Assembly: GCF_035958815.1 (NCBI RefSeq)
Contig: NZ_CP108383.1
Coordinates: 3,286,001 to 3,350,000 of the forward strand
Reading direction: 5' to 3'
Source: Nocardia sp. NBC_01327
Lineage (GTDB): Bacteria; Actinomycetota; Actinomycetes; Mycobacteriales; Mycobacteriaceae
DNA length: 64,000 nt
Shown here: positions 54,340-63,393 of the stretch, in pieces
Layout of the letters: each line of letters begins with the position of its first letter
How positions within the stretch are numbered: position 1 is the first letter of the stretch
The notes under the pieces: model-generated
Seen by the model: only the letters and a program-made list of their open reading frames with translations
What the model was told of the DNA's origin: nothing
The model's database searches: none
Position numbers and translations under genes: made by a program

Positions 54340-56577
54340 ATGAATCCAGGGGGAGAAACCGTCAACACCGACAGTGCGCACGCACTGTCGGTAGCGGTCG
54401 ATCACCTCCTGAACGCGTCCCTGGTTCCGTTGCACGATGACGAATTCATCGCACTCATGCGAGAAGTGGAAACGTGTAAACGCAAACTCGAGGCCGTGCA
54501 GACCCGTTTCGTCGTGGAAACCACCAGTCGCGGCTTGGCCCAGCGCGGCGGGGTGGCGTCCCCGAAGGTGTTCCTGCGTCAAACCCTGGGTATCTCCCGT
54601 GCCGACGCCGCGTCCCGGGTCAGCATCGCGGTGGAGACCGGCCCGCGGATCGTCTCCGGTGTGGAGCTCGAACCCACCCTGGCACATGTGGCTGCCGCGC
54701 ACCGTGAAGGGGTGATCGGGGTCGATCATGTGCGGCGGATCATGACGGTGATGAACCGTTTGCCCGGCAGTCTCGACATGGACGTGCGTGAGGCCACCGA
54801 ACTGCAACTGACCGAGTTCGCCCCGACCGGCTACCCGGAAGGGTTGCCGGTGATGGGTGAAGTGTTGCTCGCGGGTTTGGATCCGGATGGCTCGTTGAGT
54901 TCCGATGCCGATCGTGAGCGCATGCGCGGGTTGACCTTGGGTGCCGAGCGTGCGGATGGGATGTCTCCGTGGAACGGGGAGATCAACCGCAAGCTGCGCT
55001 CGGTGCTGGAGCCGGTGTTCGCGAAGCTGGCCCGCCCGGGGATGTGTAATCCGAAGGATCCGCAGAGCCCGTGGGTGTCCGAGCACAAGCTCGATGCCAA
55101 GGCGATGGCGGCGTGTGCCGAGCGTGACACCCGTACCCCGGCCCAGCGCAATCATGATGCGCTGCTGGCGTTCCTGCGTCCGGAGTTCGGTGGCCCGGCC
55201 AAGCTCGGTAAGCATCGTGGTCTGCCGGTGTCGGTGATCGTGACGATGAGCGTGACGGATCTGGAAGCCGACGCCGGTGTGGCGACGACCGCGTCGGGTG
55301 GGATCGTGTCGATCCCGGAGGCTTTGGAGTTGGCGTCGAAGTCGAACAAGTATCTGGCGGTGCTGAACCCGGTGGGGTTGCCGCTGTATCTGGGTCGCGG
55401 TACCCGCTCGGTGAACCTGGATCGCACCCGCAGCTCCTCGGGTATCGAGTCCGTGTCCCGTTCGGCGGGCCTCGATCCCGGTGCTCACCCGGCCGGTTTC
55501 GAGCCCGGTTCGCGGGCAGGTGGTGCCGATCGCGAGTGCGGGTCGGCTGATCTCGGACACCGCGCCCGGCCTACCGGCGACCAGGGCGTTCCGGGTGCGG
55601 CCGGTCCCGGCCATGCGTTTGGCTCGTCGGGAAGCTGTGGTGCCGGTACGCGCACTGCCAGCGCCGAGACCGGTGCGCGGACAAGCAGTTCCGGCCGCGA
55701 CCACCACTCACCCGGCACCGATGCTGACTCCTGTGCGGCGAGCCCCGGCGAGGATACTCGGCCCGCCAAACTTGAGTGCGGTTCGCGGGCAGCCGGTTCC
55801 GGCCCCGAGCTGCGCTCGTGCGGCAGCAAGGACGACTCCCACCCTTCGGCCACCCAGGAGGGCTCCGGGGCGGCGAGCCCCGGCGAGGGTGCTCGGCCCG
55901 CCAGCCTCGAGTACGGTTCACGGACAGACGGTTCCGGCCCCGAGCTGCGCTCGTGCGGCAGCAAGGACGACTCCCACCCCTCGGCCACCAAAGAGGGCTC
56001 CGGGGCGGCGAGCCTCGGCAACGGTGCTCGGCCCGCCAGCCTCGACTACGGTTCGCGGGCAGGCGGTTCCGGCCACGACCCGTATGGAGCTGGCACCGAG
56101 GGTGCTTCAGGATCGGCGAGCACCGGCCACGGCACCCGGCCCGCGTGGTTGGTGTTCGGACCGCGGTCCTTCGGGACCGAGCGGGTACCTCGGTTGGCCA
56201 GTCCTGCACAACGATTGGCGCTTATCGCCTCGGAGAAGGGCTGCACACGGCCTGGGTGTGATGCCCCGGCGACGATGTGCGCGGTGCATCACATCACCGA
56301 GTGGAGCAACGGTGGGCGCACCGATATCGACAACCTCACCCTCGCGTGCGATCACTGCCATGCCCAGGTTCACGACGGACCGGGTGGGTGGAAAACGGTG
56401 GTCATGGGACCGGAGTCGGAGTTTCCGGGAAGGACCGGGTGGATCGGGCCCGCGCACATCAACCCGAGCGGGGTACCGCAGGTCAATCATCTGCACCACC
56501 CGCTGGAGTTGAAGGCTGCTGCGGTGGCACGGATCCGGGCTCGTAACGAGCGGGAACTACAGCGCTACCGGCAGTAG
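54340..56577 (+). CDS. DUF222/HNH endonuclease protein (13E12 repeat family)
   Basis: The 745-residue protein has a DUF222 domain (about 25-345), a Ser/Gly-rich low-complexity and repeat region (about 365-620), and a complete HNH nuclease motif near the C-terminus (CTRPGCDAPATMCAVHHITE, then LTLACDHCHAQVHDG) with zinc-binding Cys pairs. Usual members are 400-500 residues; the excess is the repeat region. Such genes are multicopy in mycobacteria and relatives and are thought to be homing or mobile. It separates hemE from hemY. Confidence 0.9.
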   Translation: MNPGGETVNTDSAHALSVAVDHLLNASLVPLHDDEFIALMREVETCKRKLEAVQTRFVVETTSRGLAQRGGVASPKVFLRQTLGISRADAASRVSIAVETGPRIVSGVELEPTLAHVAAAHREGVIGVDHVRRIMTVMNRLPGSLDMDVREATELQLTEFAPTGYPEGLPVMGEVLLAGLDPDGSLSSDADRERMRGLTLGAERADGMSPWNGEINRKLRSVLEPVFAKLARPGMCNPKDPQSPWVSEHKLDAKAMAACAERDTRTPAQRNHDALLAFLRPEFGGPAKLGKHRGLPVSVIVTMSVTDLEADAGVATTASGGIVSIPEALELASKSNKYLAVLNPVGLPLYLGRGTRSVNLDRTRSSSGIESVSRSAGLDPGAHPAGFEPGSRAGGADRECGSADLGHRARPTGDQGVPGAAGPGHAFGSSGSCGAGTRTASAETGARTSSSGRDHHSPGTDADSCAASPGEDTRPAKLECGSRAAGSGPELRSCGSKDDSHPSATQEGSGAASPGEGARPASLEYGSRTDGSGPELRSCGSKDDSHPSATKEGSGAASLGNGARPASLDYGSRAGGSGHDPYGAGTEGASGSASTGHGTRPAWLVFGPRSFGTERVPRLASPAQRLALIASEKGCTRPGCDAPATMCAVHHITEWSNGGRTDIDNLTLACDHCHAQVHDGPGGWKTVVMGPESEFPGRTGWIGPAHINPSGVPQVNHLHHPLELKAAAVARIRARNERELQRYRQ
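55735..56112 (+). repeat. 135-bp in-frame repeats inside the DUF222/HNH gene
   Basis: Two nearly identical 135-bp units (55735-55869, 55870-56004) are followed by a partial third. Each encodes 45 residues beginning AASPGE and containing SGPELRSCGSKDDSHPSAT. Because the period is a multiple of three, copy-number change would keep the frame. Confidence 0.85.
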
Positions 56578-57296
56578 GTTCCACACCCACCTGCTGACCC
56601 CCGTTTGCCCCTGTTCCACCGCCGGGCTGGTCCCGTCGGTGCTACAGGTCGTTACGCGGGCGGGGGTTTCGGGGTCTTGGTTCTTGGGTCTGGGTGCTTC
56701 GGGTTCTTGGTCTTTCGGGTTTTGTCTTTTCGGGTTTTGTCTCTGAAACCGGACCACAGCCGGTCGACCGAGCCGGTACCGCAGGTACCTCCCTACTGCG
56801 GAAGGTAAATCGGGTACCCCACCCGACGCCACCAGCACAGCCATCTCGGGCCCTGCCCGCACCCGGAGACCCAACCCTGCCTCTCGACGCACGCAACCCA
56901 GGTGCACCGGCCTCATCTCGGCCTCGAAACCCCCCGAAGCGGGCACCGCACAACGCTTCTCCCCGACCGCACAGCAGGTGTCCGCACGGCACAGAACCGA
57001 TAACCGTTGTGCCGCTGAGAGACCCGCTGTTCCGTCGCCAGCTGTAGACGTTCTCGACATCGAAACGGCCGGTGCACCGTGGATTTCTCGCCACTGGCTA
57101 AAGATCGCCGCCGGACCCGTCCTTACGGGTCACAGGATTCCCTTGGGGTGGGGAGCCGAGGTCGGGTGCGTCTCCCAGGGTTCCTGCGCTTCTTTGTTCT
57201 GTATGACACCGGGGGAGCAGCACCGGACACAGCTCACACCACCTGCGAAGGTAGGTTGCAAGCAGGAGAACAGCCCATATGAACGAGGAGTGATCA
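56578..57296. other. 719-bp gene-free interval with simple-sequence tract
   Basis: No reading frame looks coding. Bases about 56660-56750 are a T/G-rich simple repeat with imperfect copies of TTCGGGTTTTGTCT and of TTCTTGG. The rest may be decayed sequence left by the DUF222/HNH insertion. GAGGAG near 57285 is the hemY ribosome-binding site. Confidence 0.5.
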
Positions 57297-58643
57297 ATGC
57301 GGATCGCAGTAGTCGGCGGAGGTATCAGCGGCCTCGTGGCGGCCTATCGCCTCCGCAAAGCTCTGGGCCCTACCGCCGAGCTGATCCTCCTCGATCGCCG
57401 TAACCGCCTCGGCGGCATCCTCCGCACCGCAGACATCGAAGGCGATCCCGTCGACCTCGGAGCAGAGGCTTTCGTAGGCCGCCGCCCCGAAATCCCCCAG
57501 CTGATGCGGGAATTGGGCATTGCGGATCAACTGGTGCACCCTGCCGGTCGCCGCCCCCTCGTCTGGTCGGAAGGCGCTCCCCACCCCTTGCCGGGGAACA
57601 CTCTCATGGGCATCCCGGCTTCCCCCGACACCATGTCCGGCCTGGTGGACGCCGAAACGATCGCCCGCATTGCCGCTGAACCGAATAGGCCACTGACCTG
57701 GGAGCGCGGCGGCGATATCTCCGTTGGCACCCTGGTAGCCGACAGGTTCGGCGAGCAGGTGGTCCGCCGGAGCGTCGATCCGCTACTGGGCGGCGTCTAT
57801 GCCGGTACCGCAGGCTCGATCGGAGTCCGGGCAGCTCTCCCCACTTTGGCCGCAGCCCTGGACGCTGGAGCACACAGCCTCTCGCAAGCGGTTGCCGACG
57901 CTCTGCCACCGCCGTCTGACACCCCCGTCTTCGGCGGTATCCGCGACGGCTACCGCGTGCTGCTCGATGCACTTCGCGCGGTCGCCGACGTGAAGGTCGA
58001 AACCGATACTCCCGTAACGCGACTCACCCGCACCGCCACAGGCTGGCAGCTAGACCCGATCGGCGCGGTCGATGCCGTAGTCCTGGCCACCCCCGCCCCC
58101 GTGACTGCCGAGCTGCTGCGAGAGGTCGCCCCGGAAGCCGCCGAGCTGACCGCCGGAATCGAATTGTCCTCGTCCGCGGTGGTGGCGCTGGCCCTCCCGC
58201 AGGACACCGCACTCCCCGACAACTCAGGAATTCTCGTAGCCACCGGTGAATCGTTGCGCGCCAAGGCATTCACCCTGTCCAGCCGCAAGTGGCCGCACCT
58301 GGCCGCCCGCGAGGTAGCCCTGGTACGCGCCTCCTTCGGCCGCTTCGGCGACGATTCGATGCTGTCCTGGCAGGACGAGGAGCTGATCCAAGCCGCCGTC
58401 GAAGACCTGACCACAGTGACGGCCGCCGACATCAATCCATTGAGCGCAGTAGTACAGCGATGGCCAGGCGGCCTGCCGCAGTACGCACCCGGCCACACCG
58501 CGCGCATCACCGAACTCCGCGCTGCCACAGCCGATCTCGACGGCCTGGCACTAGCCGGAGCATATCTCAACGGCGTAGGCGTCCCAGCATGCGCAGCCTC
58601 CGGCACCGCAGCCGCCGCTCGCATCACCGAGCAACTGACCTGA
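57297..58643 (+). CDS. hemY: Protoporphyrinogen/coproporphyrinogen III oxidase
   Basis: The 448-residue FAD protein oxidises coproporphyrinogen III to coproporphyrin III in actinobacteria (CgoX role). The dinucleotide-binding motif IAVVGGGISGLVAAYRL opens the protein. LLDRRNRLGGILRTADIEG and DPLLGGVYAG are typical, and LALAGAYLNGVGVPACAASG closes the FAD site. The ATG has GAGGAG 6 nt upstream. Confidence 0.94.
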   Translation: MRIAVVGGGISGLVAAYRLRKALGPTAELILLDRRNRLGGILRTADIEGDPVDLGAEAFVGRRPEIPQLMRELGIADQLVHPAGRRPLVWSEGAPHPLPGNTLMGIPASPDTMSGLVDAETIARIAAEPNRPLTWERGGDISVGTLVADRFGEQVVRRSVDPLLGGVYAGTAGSIGVRAALPTLAAALDAGAHSLSQAVADALPPPSDTPVFGGIRDGYRVLLDALRAVADVKVETDTPVTRLTRTATGWQLDPIGAVDAVVLATPAPVTAELLREVAPEAAELTAGIELSSSAVVALALPQDTALPDNSGILVATGESLRAKAFTLSSRKWPHLAAREVALVRASFGRFGDDSMLSWQDEELIQAAVEDLTTVTAADINPLSAVVQRWPGGLPQYAPGHTARITELRAATADLDGLALAGAYLNGVGVPACAASGTAAAARITEQLT

Positions 58644-58788
58644 CCTTCTGGAGCCCACCGCCCGACCGGATCAGACTGTGCTCGACTGGATGAGCTCACC
58701 GCCCGAACGGATCAGTTCACCGCCCGATCGGCACGGTCCAGCCTGATCGAGGTGCGGGCCAGCGTCTCATTCCGCAGCAGGCGGTGCG

Positions 58789-59730
58789 TTATCCGGCCAG
58801 GTCGGATGGATCGGTGTTCGCGCCGCACACCACTACGGCCACCCGCTCGTCCGGTTCGGGCACGTAGGCTCCCGATCGCAGTGCCGCCAGCGCCGTTCCC
58901 GCCGCGTGCTCGACCGCGAGTCTGCCGTCATCCCACAGGAATTGGCGTGCCGCGATGATCTGCTCATCCGTCACCAGTACCGACCGCACGTCACACTCGG
59001 CGGCTACCGCGATCGCCATTTCGCTGGTGCGCCGCGCACCCAGTGAGTCGGCGGCGATGGAGTCGATAGGCACATCCACCGGATGTCCTGCGGCCAGACC
59101 GGCATTGAAGGCACGGCAGTACTCGGGTTCGACAGCGATCACCCGAATGCCATGGTGCGCAGCAGCTGTCGCCACTCCGGTCAGCAGCCCGCCGCCGCCT
59201 ACGGCCACGACGACCGTATCGGTATCGGGCGCCTGCGCGACGATCTCCTCCAGCAGCGTCCCCGCTCCGGCGGCGATGTACGGATCGTCGTAAGCGTGTG
59301 ATCGCAGCGCTCCCGTTGCCGCAGCGTATCTTTCGCATTCGGCCGCGGCGTCGGCGTACGACTCCCCACCGGACATGACCTGTGCCCCCAGCGCCCGCAG
59401 CCGCGAAACCTTCACCGGCGGTGCGGAGTCGGGCAGGAATACCGTGGCCGCCGAATCGACCATCCGCGCGGCCCACGCACAAGCGACGCCCGCATTACCT
59501 CCCGAGGCGATGGTCACACCGATCCGCGGCAGCAACCCCCGTTCCCGGTGCGCCAGCATGAAATTCACCGCACCGCGCGCCTTGAAACTGCCGGAGTACT
59601 GCAGATGTTCGAGCGCCAGTCGCCACTGCCGGCCGCCCTGGCCCGCTTCGGCCGGGGTGAGCACGACCGGTCGCACATGTCCCGATATGCGGTCGGTGGC
59701 CGCCTTCACGTCGGCGTAAGTCGGATGCAC
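58789..59730 (-). CDS. PLP-dependent serine/threonine dehydratase-like enzyme
   Basis: The 313-residue fold-type II enzyme has the PLP lysine in YSGSFKARGAVNF, the substrate loop IASGGNAGVACAWAA and the phosphate-binding glycine loop AVGGGGLLTGVA. It is probably a threonine/serine dehydratase or racemase without an ACT domain. It is divergent from a TetR regulator with a small palindrome between them, so it is probably the regulator's target. Confidence 0.88.
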   Translation of the reverse strand: MHPTYADVKAATDRISGHVRPVVLTPAEAGQGGRQWRLALEHLQYSGSFKARGAVNFMLAHRERGLLPRIGVTIASGGNAGVACAWAARMVDSAATVFLPDSAPPVKVSRLRALGAQVMSGGESYADAAAECERYAAATGALRSHAYDDPYIAAGAGTLLEEIVAQAPDTDTVVVAVGGGGLLTGVATAAAHHGIRVIAVEPEYCRAFNAGLAAGHPVDVPIDSIAADSLGARRTSEMAIAVAAECDVRSVLVTDEQIIAARQFLWDDGRLAVEHAAGTALAALRSGAYVPEPDERVAVVVCGANTDPSDLAG

Positions 59731-59778
59731 TGCACTTCCTTCGCTGGATCGGTTCGGGCGGGTTGCGGTGGCGGATAA

Positions 59779-59789
59779 TTACACTGTAA
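59779..59789. promoter_or_regulatory. Palindrome TTACACTGTAA in the divergent promoter region
   Basis: Perfect 5-bp arms flank one central base. TACACT inside it could be the -10 box of the TetR gene, so binding there would block its transcription. Confidence 0.45.
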
Positions 59790-59803
59790 CTTACGCTGGT
59801 TTC

Positions 59804-60454
59804 ATGCCAAGGACCTCGAAGACGCTCGAGCAGGCGACCCCGGAGGCGATTGCGCGCGCCGGGTTGGCGATCATCGAATCCCGTGGTGCGGCGCAGCTGA
59901 GTTTCCGTGCCATCGCGTCCTATCTGAAGGTCTCGCACACCACGGTGGTACGTCGTGGCGGTGGCGATCTCAACGGTCTGCTGGACTTGCTCGCGGATCA
60001 TCTCGCCGCCGATCTGCCCGATGTCGCCCCCGGCTCCCTGCCCTGGGCGCAGGCCACCGAACAGCGTTTCTGCGCCTGGTACACCCTGATCGCCGCCCAT
60101 CCGGTGCTCGTGCTGCTGCGCGAACGACGCCCCCTGCTCGGCCCCCGCCTGCTTGCTCGACTGACCGAACCACAAGTGGCCGACAATCTTTCGATCGGTC
60201 TCAGCGTGACCGCCGCCCTGCGAGCGTATCGGGAGATGTACCTGTTCACGCTCGGTTGCGCCGCACTGGTCGAACACACCGATCTGAAAGCCGTTCAGCT
60301 GCGCACCCGTACGCACCTCGCCGCCCTCGACCCGGACGAATACCCGCTGCTCTCAGCACATATGAACGAGGTCGCCGACGCCGTCACCTCCGAGGAGCCC
60401 TTCCGCGACGGCCTGCGCCGCCTCATCGACTCCTGGGCCGCGACCGCACGCTGA
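59804..60454 (+). CDS. TetR-family transcriptional regulator
   Basis: The 216-residue protein has an N-terminal TetR HTH ([20 protein letters not shown], then [15 protein letters not shown]) with a C-terminal helical ligand domain resembling the TetR_C types. ATG 59804 is preferred; an in-frame upstream start at 59768 would include the putative operator. It probably represses itself and the divergent dehydratase. Confidence 0.85.
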   Translation: MPRTSKTLEQATPEAIARAGLAIIESRGAAQLSFRAIASYLKVSHTTVVRRGGGDLNGLLDLLADHLAADLPDVAPGSLPWAQATEQRFCAWYTLIAAHPVLVLLRERRPLLGPRLLARLTEPQVADNLSIGLSVTAALRAYREMYLFTLGCAALVEHTDLKAVQLRTRTHLAALDPDEYPLLSAHMNEVADAVTSEEPFRDGLRRLIDSWAATAR

Positions 60455-60516
60455 GCCTGTCCGAATCCGGCGGGTCCGCCGCCTCCCCCGGTACGGGCGA
60501 ATGGCACGATGTGGGT

Positions 60517-61212
60517 ATGGCGCGACTCGACTACAAGTCCCTGAACGACACCATCCGCTATCTCATGTTCTCGGTGTTCCAGGTGGAGCCCGGTGTGCTG
60601 GGGGAGGATCGGGCGGCTGCCATCAAGGAGGCCCGGGCCTTCTTCGATTCGCTGGAAGAGCGCGGGGTGGTCGTGCGCGGGCTGTACGACGTCGCCGGTA
60701 TGCGCGCCGACGCCGATTTCATGATCTGGTGGCACGCCGAGCGGATCGAGGATCTGCAGGCCGCCTACTCCGATTTCCGCCGCGTCACCGAGCTCGGTTC
60801 GGTCTCCAACCCGGTCTGGAGCAACGCCGCCCTGCACCGCCCGGCGGAGTTCAACAAGAGCCATCTGCCGGCATTCCTGACCGGCGAGGAGCCGGGCAAC
60901 TACATCTGCGTGTACCCGTTCGTGCGCTCCTACGACTGGTACCTGCTCCCCGACGAGGAGCGTCGCAAGATGCTGGCCGATCACGGTAAGGCCGCCCGCG
61001 GCTACCCGGATGTGCGCGCCAATACGGTGGCCTCGTTCGCCCTCGGCGACTACGAGTGGATCCTCGCCTTCGAGGCCCCGGAACTGCACCGCATCGTCGA
61101 TCTCATGCGTGACCTGCGCGCCACCGAGGCCAGGTTGCATGTGCGCGAAGAGGTCCCGTTCTTCACGGGCCCGCGCGTCGAGGTCGAGCAGCTCATCGCC
61201 GCTCTGCCGTAG
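60517..61212 (+). CDS. hemQ: Coproheme decarboxylase (HemQ/ChdC)
   Basis: The 231-residue chlorite-dismutase-family enzyme makes haem b from coproheme with H2O2, the last step of the coproporphyrin-dependent pathway. The conserved Tyr in [20 protein letters not shown] is the catalytic radical site, and [20 protein letters not shown] carries the proximal haem His. The length is normal. It is separated from hemY by the dehydratase/TetR pair, which differs from mycobacteria where they are adjacent. Confidence 0.95.
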   Translation: MARLDYKSLNDTIRYLMFSVFQVEPGVLGEDRAAAIKEARAFFDSLEERGVVVRGLYDVAGMRADADFMIWWHAERIEDLQAAYSDFRRVTELGSVSNPVWSNAALHRPAEFNKSHLPAFLTGEEPGNYICVYPFVRSYDWYLLPDEERRKMLADHGKAARGYPDVRANTVASFALGDYEWILAFEAPELHRIVDLMRDLRATEARLHVREEVPFFTGPRVEVEQLIAALP

Positions 61213-61250
61213 ATAACCGTCGGTTGGCCGGGCCGCTGCCCGGAAAATTT

Positions 61251-61278
61251 GGGGCATGCACGAAACCGTGTATGCCCC
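61251..61278 (+). terminator. hemQ terminator
   Basis: GGGGCATGCACG-AAAC-CGTGTATGCCCC is a 12-bp stem with one G-U pair, 38 bp after the hemQ stop. Confidence 0.75.
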
Positions 61279-61293
61279 ATAGTGTTTCTTCGA

Positions 61294-61353
61294 CTAGCTT
61301 GTTGCGCTGTCCGAGGGGTGCAAACGCAGCGAGATGGAGTTGATGCAGTACCG
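61294..61353 (-). pseudogene. C-terminal remnant resembling methionine sulfoxide reductase MsrB
   Basis: On the minus strand a stop-terminated frame reads RYCINSISLRLHPSDSATS. RYCINSxSL is the MsrB C-terminal signature with the catalytic Cys. The preceding sequence does not continue the MsrB domain, so only the tail survives. In M. tuberculosis msrB (Rv2674) lies close to hemQ in the same converging orientation, which supports the assignment. It marks where the conserved block breaks off. Confidence 0.6.
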
Positions 61354-61765
61354 CTCGAATATCTCCGGACCGTGTGGCCGGGCAGATGGGGCTTTCTTGC
61401 TGGTGAGGATAGGTTTTGACGTCTAGTGGGCCCGTGCTGGAATCACTGAGCGTTCAAACAGATCACGGAAGATCAGCCTGAATACGTTCGCGAAAACGTT
61501 CGCGACGATCTAGCGCCCTTCGGCGTGTCGTTGAACGGCACGCCGAAGGCGTTTGCTGGATAGCAATGTTCTGGCAAATAGCTCGCTGGCAGGGTCTGGA
61601 CCCGATTAAGCATTCGGGCTAAGCATTCGAATGAATCCCATCGACAGCGTCCGTGTCGTTTCGTTGGTCGACTGCGGTGTTGCGTGGGGTGTGGTGGTCG
61701 TCTCCGGGGCTAGACCTGGAGGTGTTCGTCTGACTCGCTTGTTCTCGGATGTGTAGCTTGGCGTC
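61354..61765. other. Boundary interval with hairpin and short direct repeats
   Basis: No gene is seen. CCTTCGGCGTG/CACGCCGAAGG (61515-61547) forms an 11-bp hairpin. TAAGCATTCG is directly repeated at 61607 and 61620, and ACGTTCGCGA is repeated near 61483 and 61495. Base composition falls relative to the core region, consistent with the edge of acquired DNA. Confidence 0.45.
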
Positions 61766-61846
61766 ATGGCGCTACAACCGCTTGTCGGCGAGCAATCTAT
61801 CCAGCGTGGCACCGACAGCACTCGAACCGGACATGACCGTGGCTAG
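61766..61846 (+). CDS. Possible 26-residue upstream leader ORF
   Basis: ATG 61766 lies exactly 6 nt after TAGCTT (61754-61759), the leaderless geometry used elsewhere. The frame ends with TAG at 61846, overlapping the ATG of the HipA-like gene by 14 bp. It could couple translation of that gene or mark its original, now frameshifted, N-terminus. Confidence 0.25.
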   Translation: MALQPLVGEQSIQRGTDSTRTGHDRG

Positions 61847-62594
61847 ATATCGTGAGCCGGGAATTGAGATCGAGTCGTACACGTCCATCTCCGATGAGTT
61901 CGCGGGGACCCACGACTCGTGGTGGGGTGTCGCAAAGATGCACGTCAAAGCGCAGAACCATGATCTTCCGTACCTCATCGCCAACGAGCTCATCTGTTGC
62001 CGACTGGCCGCCGCCCTCGGCCTCCCCGTATTACCTGGAGAGGTTGCGAAACACCCGGATGGGCGGCAGTGCTGGGTGACGCCGCAGATCAGTCAGGCAG
62101 GCATGACGGTTCCCCCGACGCGTGAGAGCGAGATTCTGGGTCAGTACGCTTCGACGGTCGCTGGCGCGTTCGTGTTCGATTGCTGGGTCTTGAACGAGGA
62201 CCGCCACGAGGAGAACTTCCTTTTCCATCCCGTTCTGGGCATGTGGCTGATCGATCATGACAACGCCCTCGCGGGGAACGACGGCGCACGGTTCGAAACT
62301 TTTGCGGCAAGGTTCGACATGCCGCTTGATTGGCATGGTTTCAGTGCGGCAGCGCTGCCTCAGCAGGCGTTAGAGTTCTGGTGCTGGCGAGTGCAAAGTG
62401 TGCCTGACGCGGCGATCGATTTGGCGCTCGGTGAAGTGAGTGCGCGAGGCTTGATGCAGAAGTCGAGAACTGCAACGCTGAGAAGGCTGCTTCGGAGTCG
62501 TCGAGAGTCCATTGCAGGTCTCGTTCGACAGTCCCTCGCACAGACCAGGACAGACGTAGCATCCGAGATCCAGCTGTCCTTCGATCCGGCGTGA
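61833..62594 (+). CDS. HipA-like kinase domain protein
   Basis: The 253-residue protein contains the HipA-type kinase signature FDCWVLNEDRHEENFLF (Asn-x-Asp-Arg-His...Asn, catalytic loop) followed by MWLIDHDNAL (Mg-binding Asp). An earlier HDLPYLIANELICCRLAAAL matches the HipA_2 group. HipA kinases phosphorylate proteins, for example glutamyl-tRNA synthetase, and act as toxins; the target here is unknown and no HipB-type HTH antitoxin is seen. The start is uncertain (ATG 61749 is in frame). The next gene follows by 13 bp. Confidence 0.78.
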   Translation: MTVARYREPGIEIESYTSISDEFAGTHDSWWGVAKMHVKAQNHDLPYLIANELICCRLAAALGLPVLPGEVAKHPDGRQCWVTPQISQAGMTVPPTRESEILGQYASTVAGAFVFDCWVLNEDRHEENFLFHPVLGMWLIDHDNALAGNDGARFETFAARFDMPLDWHGFSAAALPQQALEFWCWRVQSVPDAAIDLALGEVSARGLMQKSRTATLRRLLRSRRESIAGLVRQSLAQTRTDVASEIQLSFDPA

Positions 62595-62607
62595 GGAGGT
62601 GTTCTCG

Positions 62608-63393
62608 ATGGAAGCTATATGGCATCTGATTCAGTACACGTCGGACATGCGGCGCAAGGAGCCTCGAAATATCGGTGTGGCAGTCGCAGTCGACGGACAG
62701 TGGGCGATCAAGCTTTTCGGCGTGGATGAGGCCGGAGGGATCAACGGTCGTGCATTGAGACGGTATGGGCTTTCGAAGGATGGCTATGCCTCATGGGTGG
62801 ACTACTACTCTGACATGATCCTTGCCGGCCGCTGGGAACGCGTCGTAGAGACGCAGCAACGGCGTCCCGCGGAGTTCCGTCTGGTACCCGGCGGCTACAT
62901 CCGAGCGCTGGGTACTGCGGCGGACGTTGCGGCCAGCCTCTTCGCGGAACTCGTTCAACGAGAAGAGCAGCATGGTGAGCCCCGGGCGAAGATCCTCCGC
63001 CAGCATGTTGAGGCGACCTTAGAGTTGGCGGAGGTTCATCCGCAACTCGACATCACCGTTGAAGCATCGTGGGGTGAGGATGCGGCCGATGATGTCAAGT
63101 TCGACTACGCGTACACGAATGGACAGCGGCATCTGATGCATCGATTGCAACTGCATCAAACGTCATCCGACGCATCCAAGATGGTGGCTCGCGAATTCAA
63201 CGCGCGTGTCACTGCTGCGCGTTCCGCGGGCGCAGCCCGGAGTTTCATCGCGTTCTACTCGGGCGAAGCCATTGATGAGATGGGTGGCGACTCTATGCTG
63301 ACTCCCGTGTGGAAGGTTGCCCACATTGTGGATGTAGACGACACCATTAAAGCTGCCGAAGCTCTACGGGAGATCATGCACGAGTCTGCGTGA
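62608..63393 (+). CDS. DUF3037-like protein paired with the HipA-like gene
   Basis: The 261-residue protein begins with WHLIQYTSDMRRKEPRNIGV, resembling the N-terminus of DUF3037, a family often encoded beside HipA_2 kinases. The C-terminal half (VEASWGEDAADDVKFDYAYT, EFNARVTAARSAGAARSFIA) is unassigned and makes it longer than typical DUF3037 proteins. ATG 62608 has GAGGAGG 8 nt upstream, partly inside the HipA-like stop region, so the genes form one operon. Codon usage is less GC-rich than the core genes. Confidence 0.65.
   Translation: MEAIWHLIQYTSDMRRKEPRNIGVAVAVDGQWAIKLFGVDEAGGINGRALRRYGLSKDGYASWVDYYSDMILAGRWERVVETQQRRPAEFRLVPGGYIRALGTAADVAASLFAELVQREEQHGEPRAKILRQHVEATLELAEVHPQLDITVEASWGEDAADDVKFDYAYTNGQRHLMHRLQLHQTSSDASKMVAREFNARVTAARSAGAARSFIAFYSGEAIDEMGGDSMLTPVWKVAHIVDVDDTIKAAEALREIMHESA

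Noticed and set aside
61606..61821. 71-codon minus-strand frame upstream of the HipA-like gene
   Set aside because: No motifs or ribosome-binding site, and it overlaps the promoter region of the HipA-like operon.
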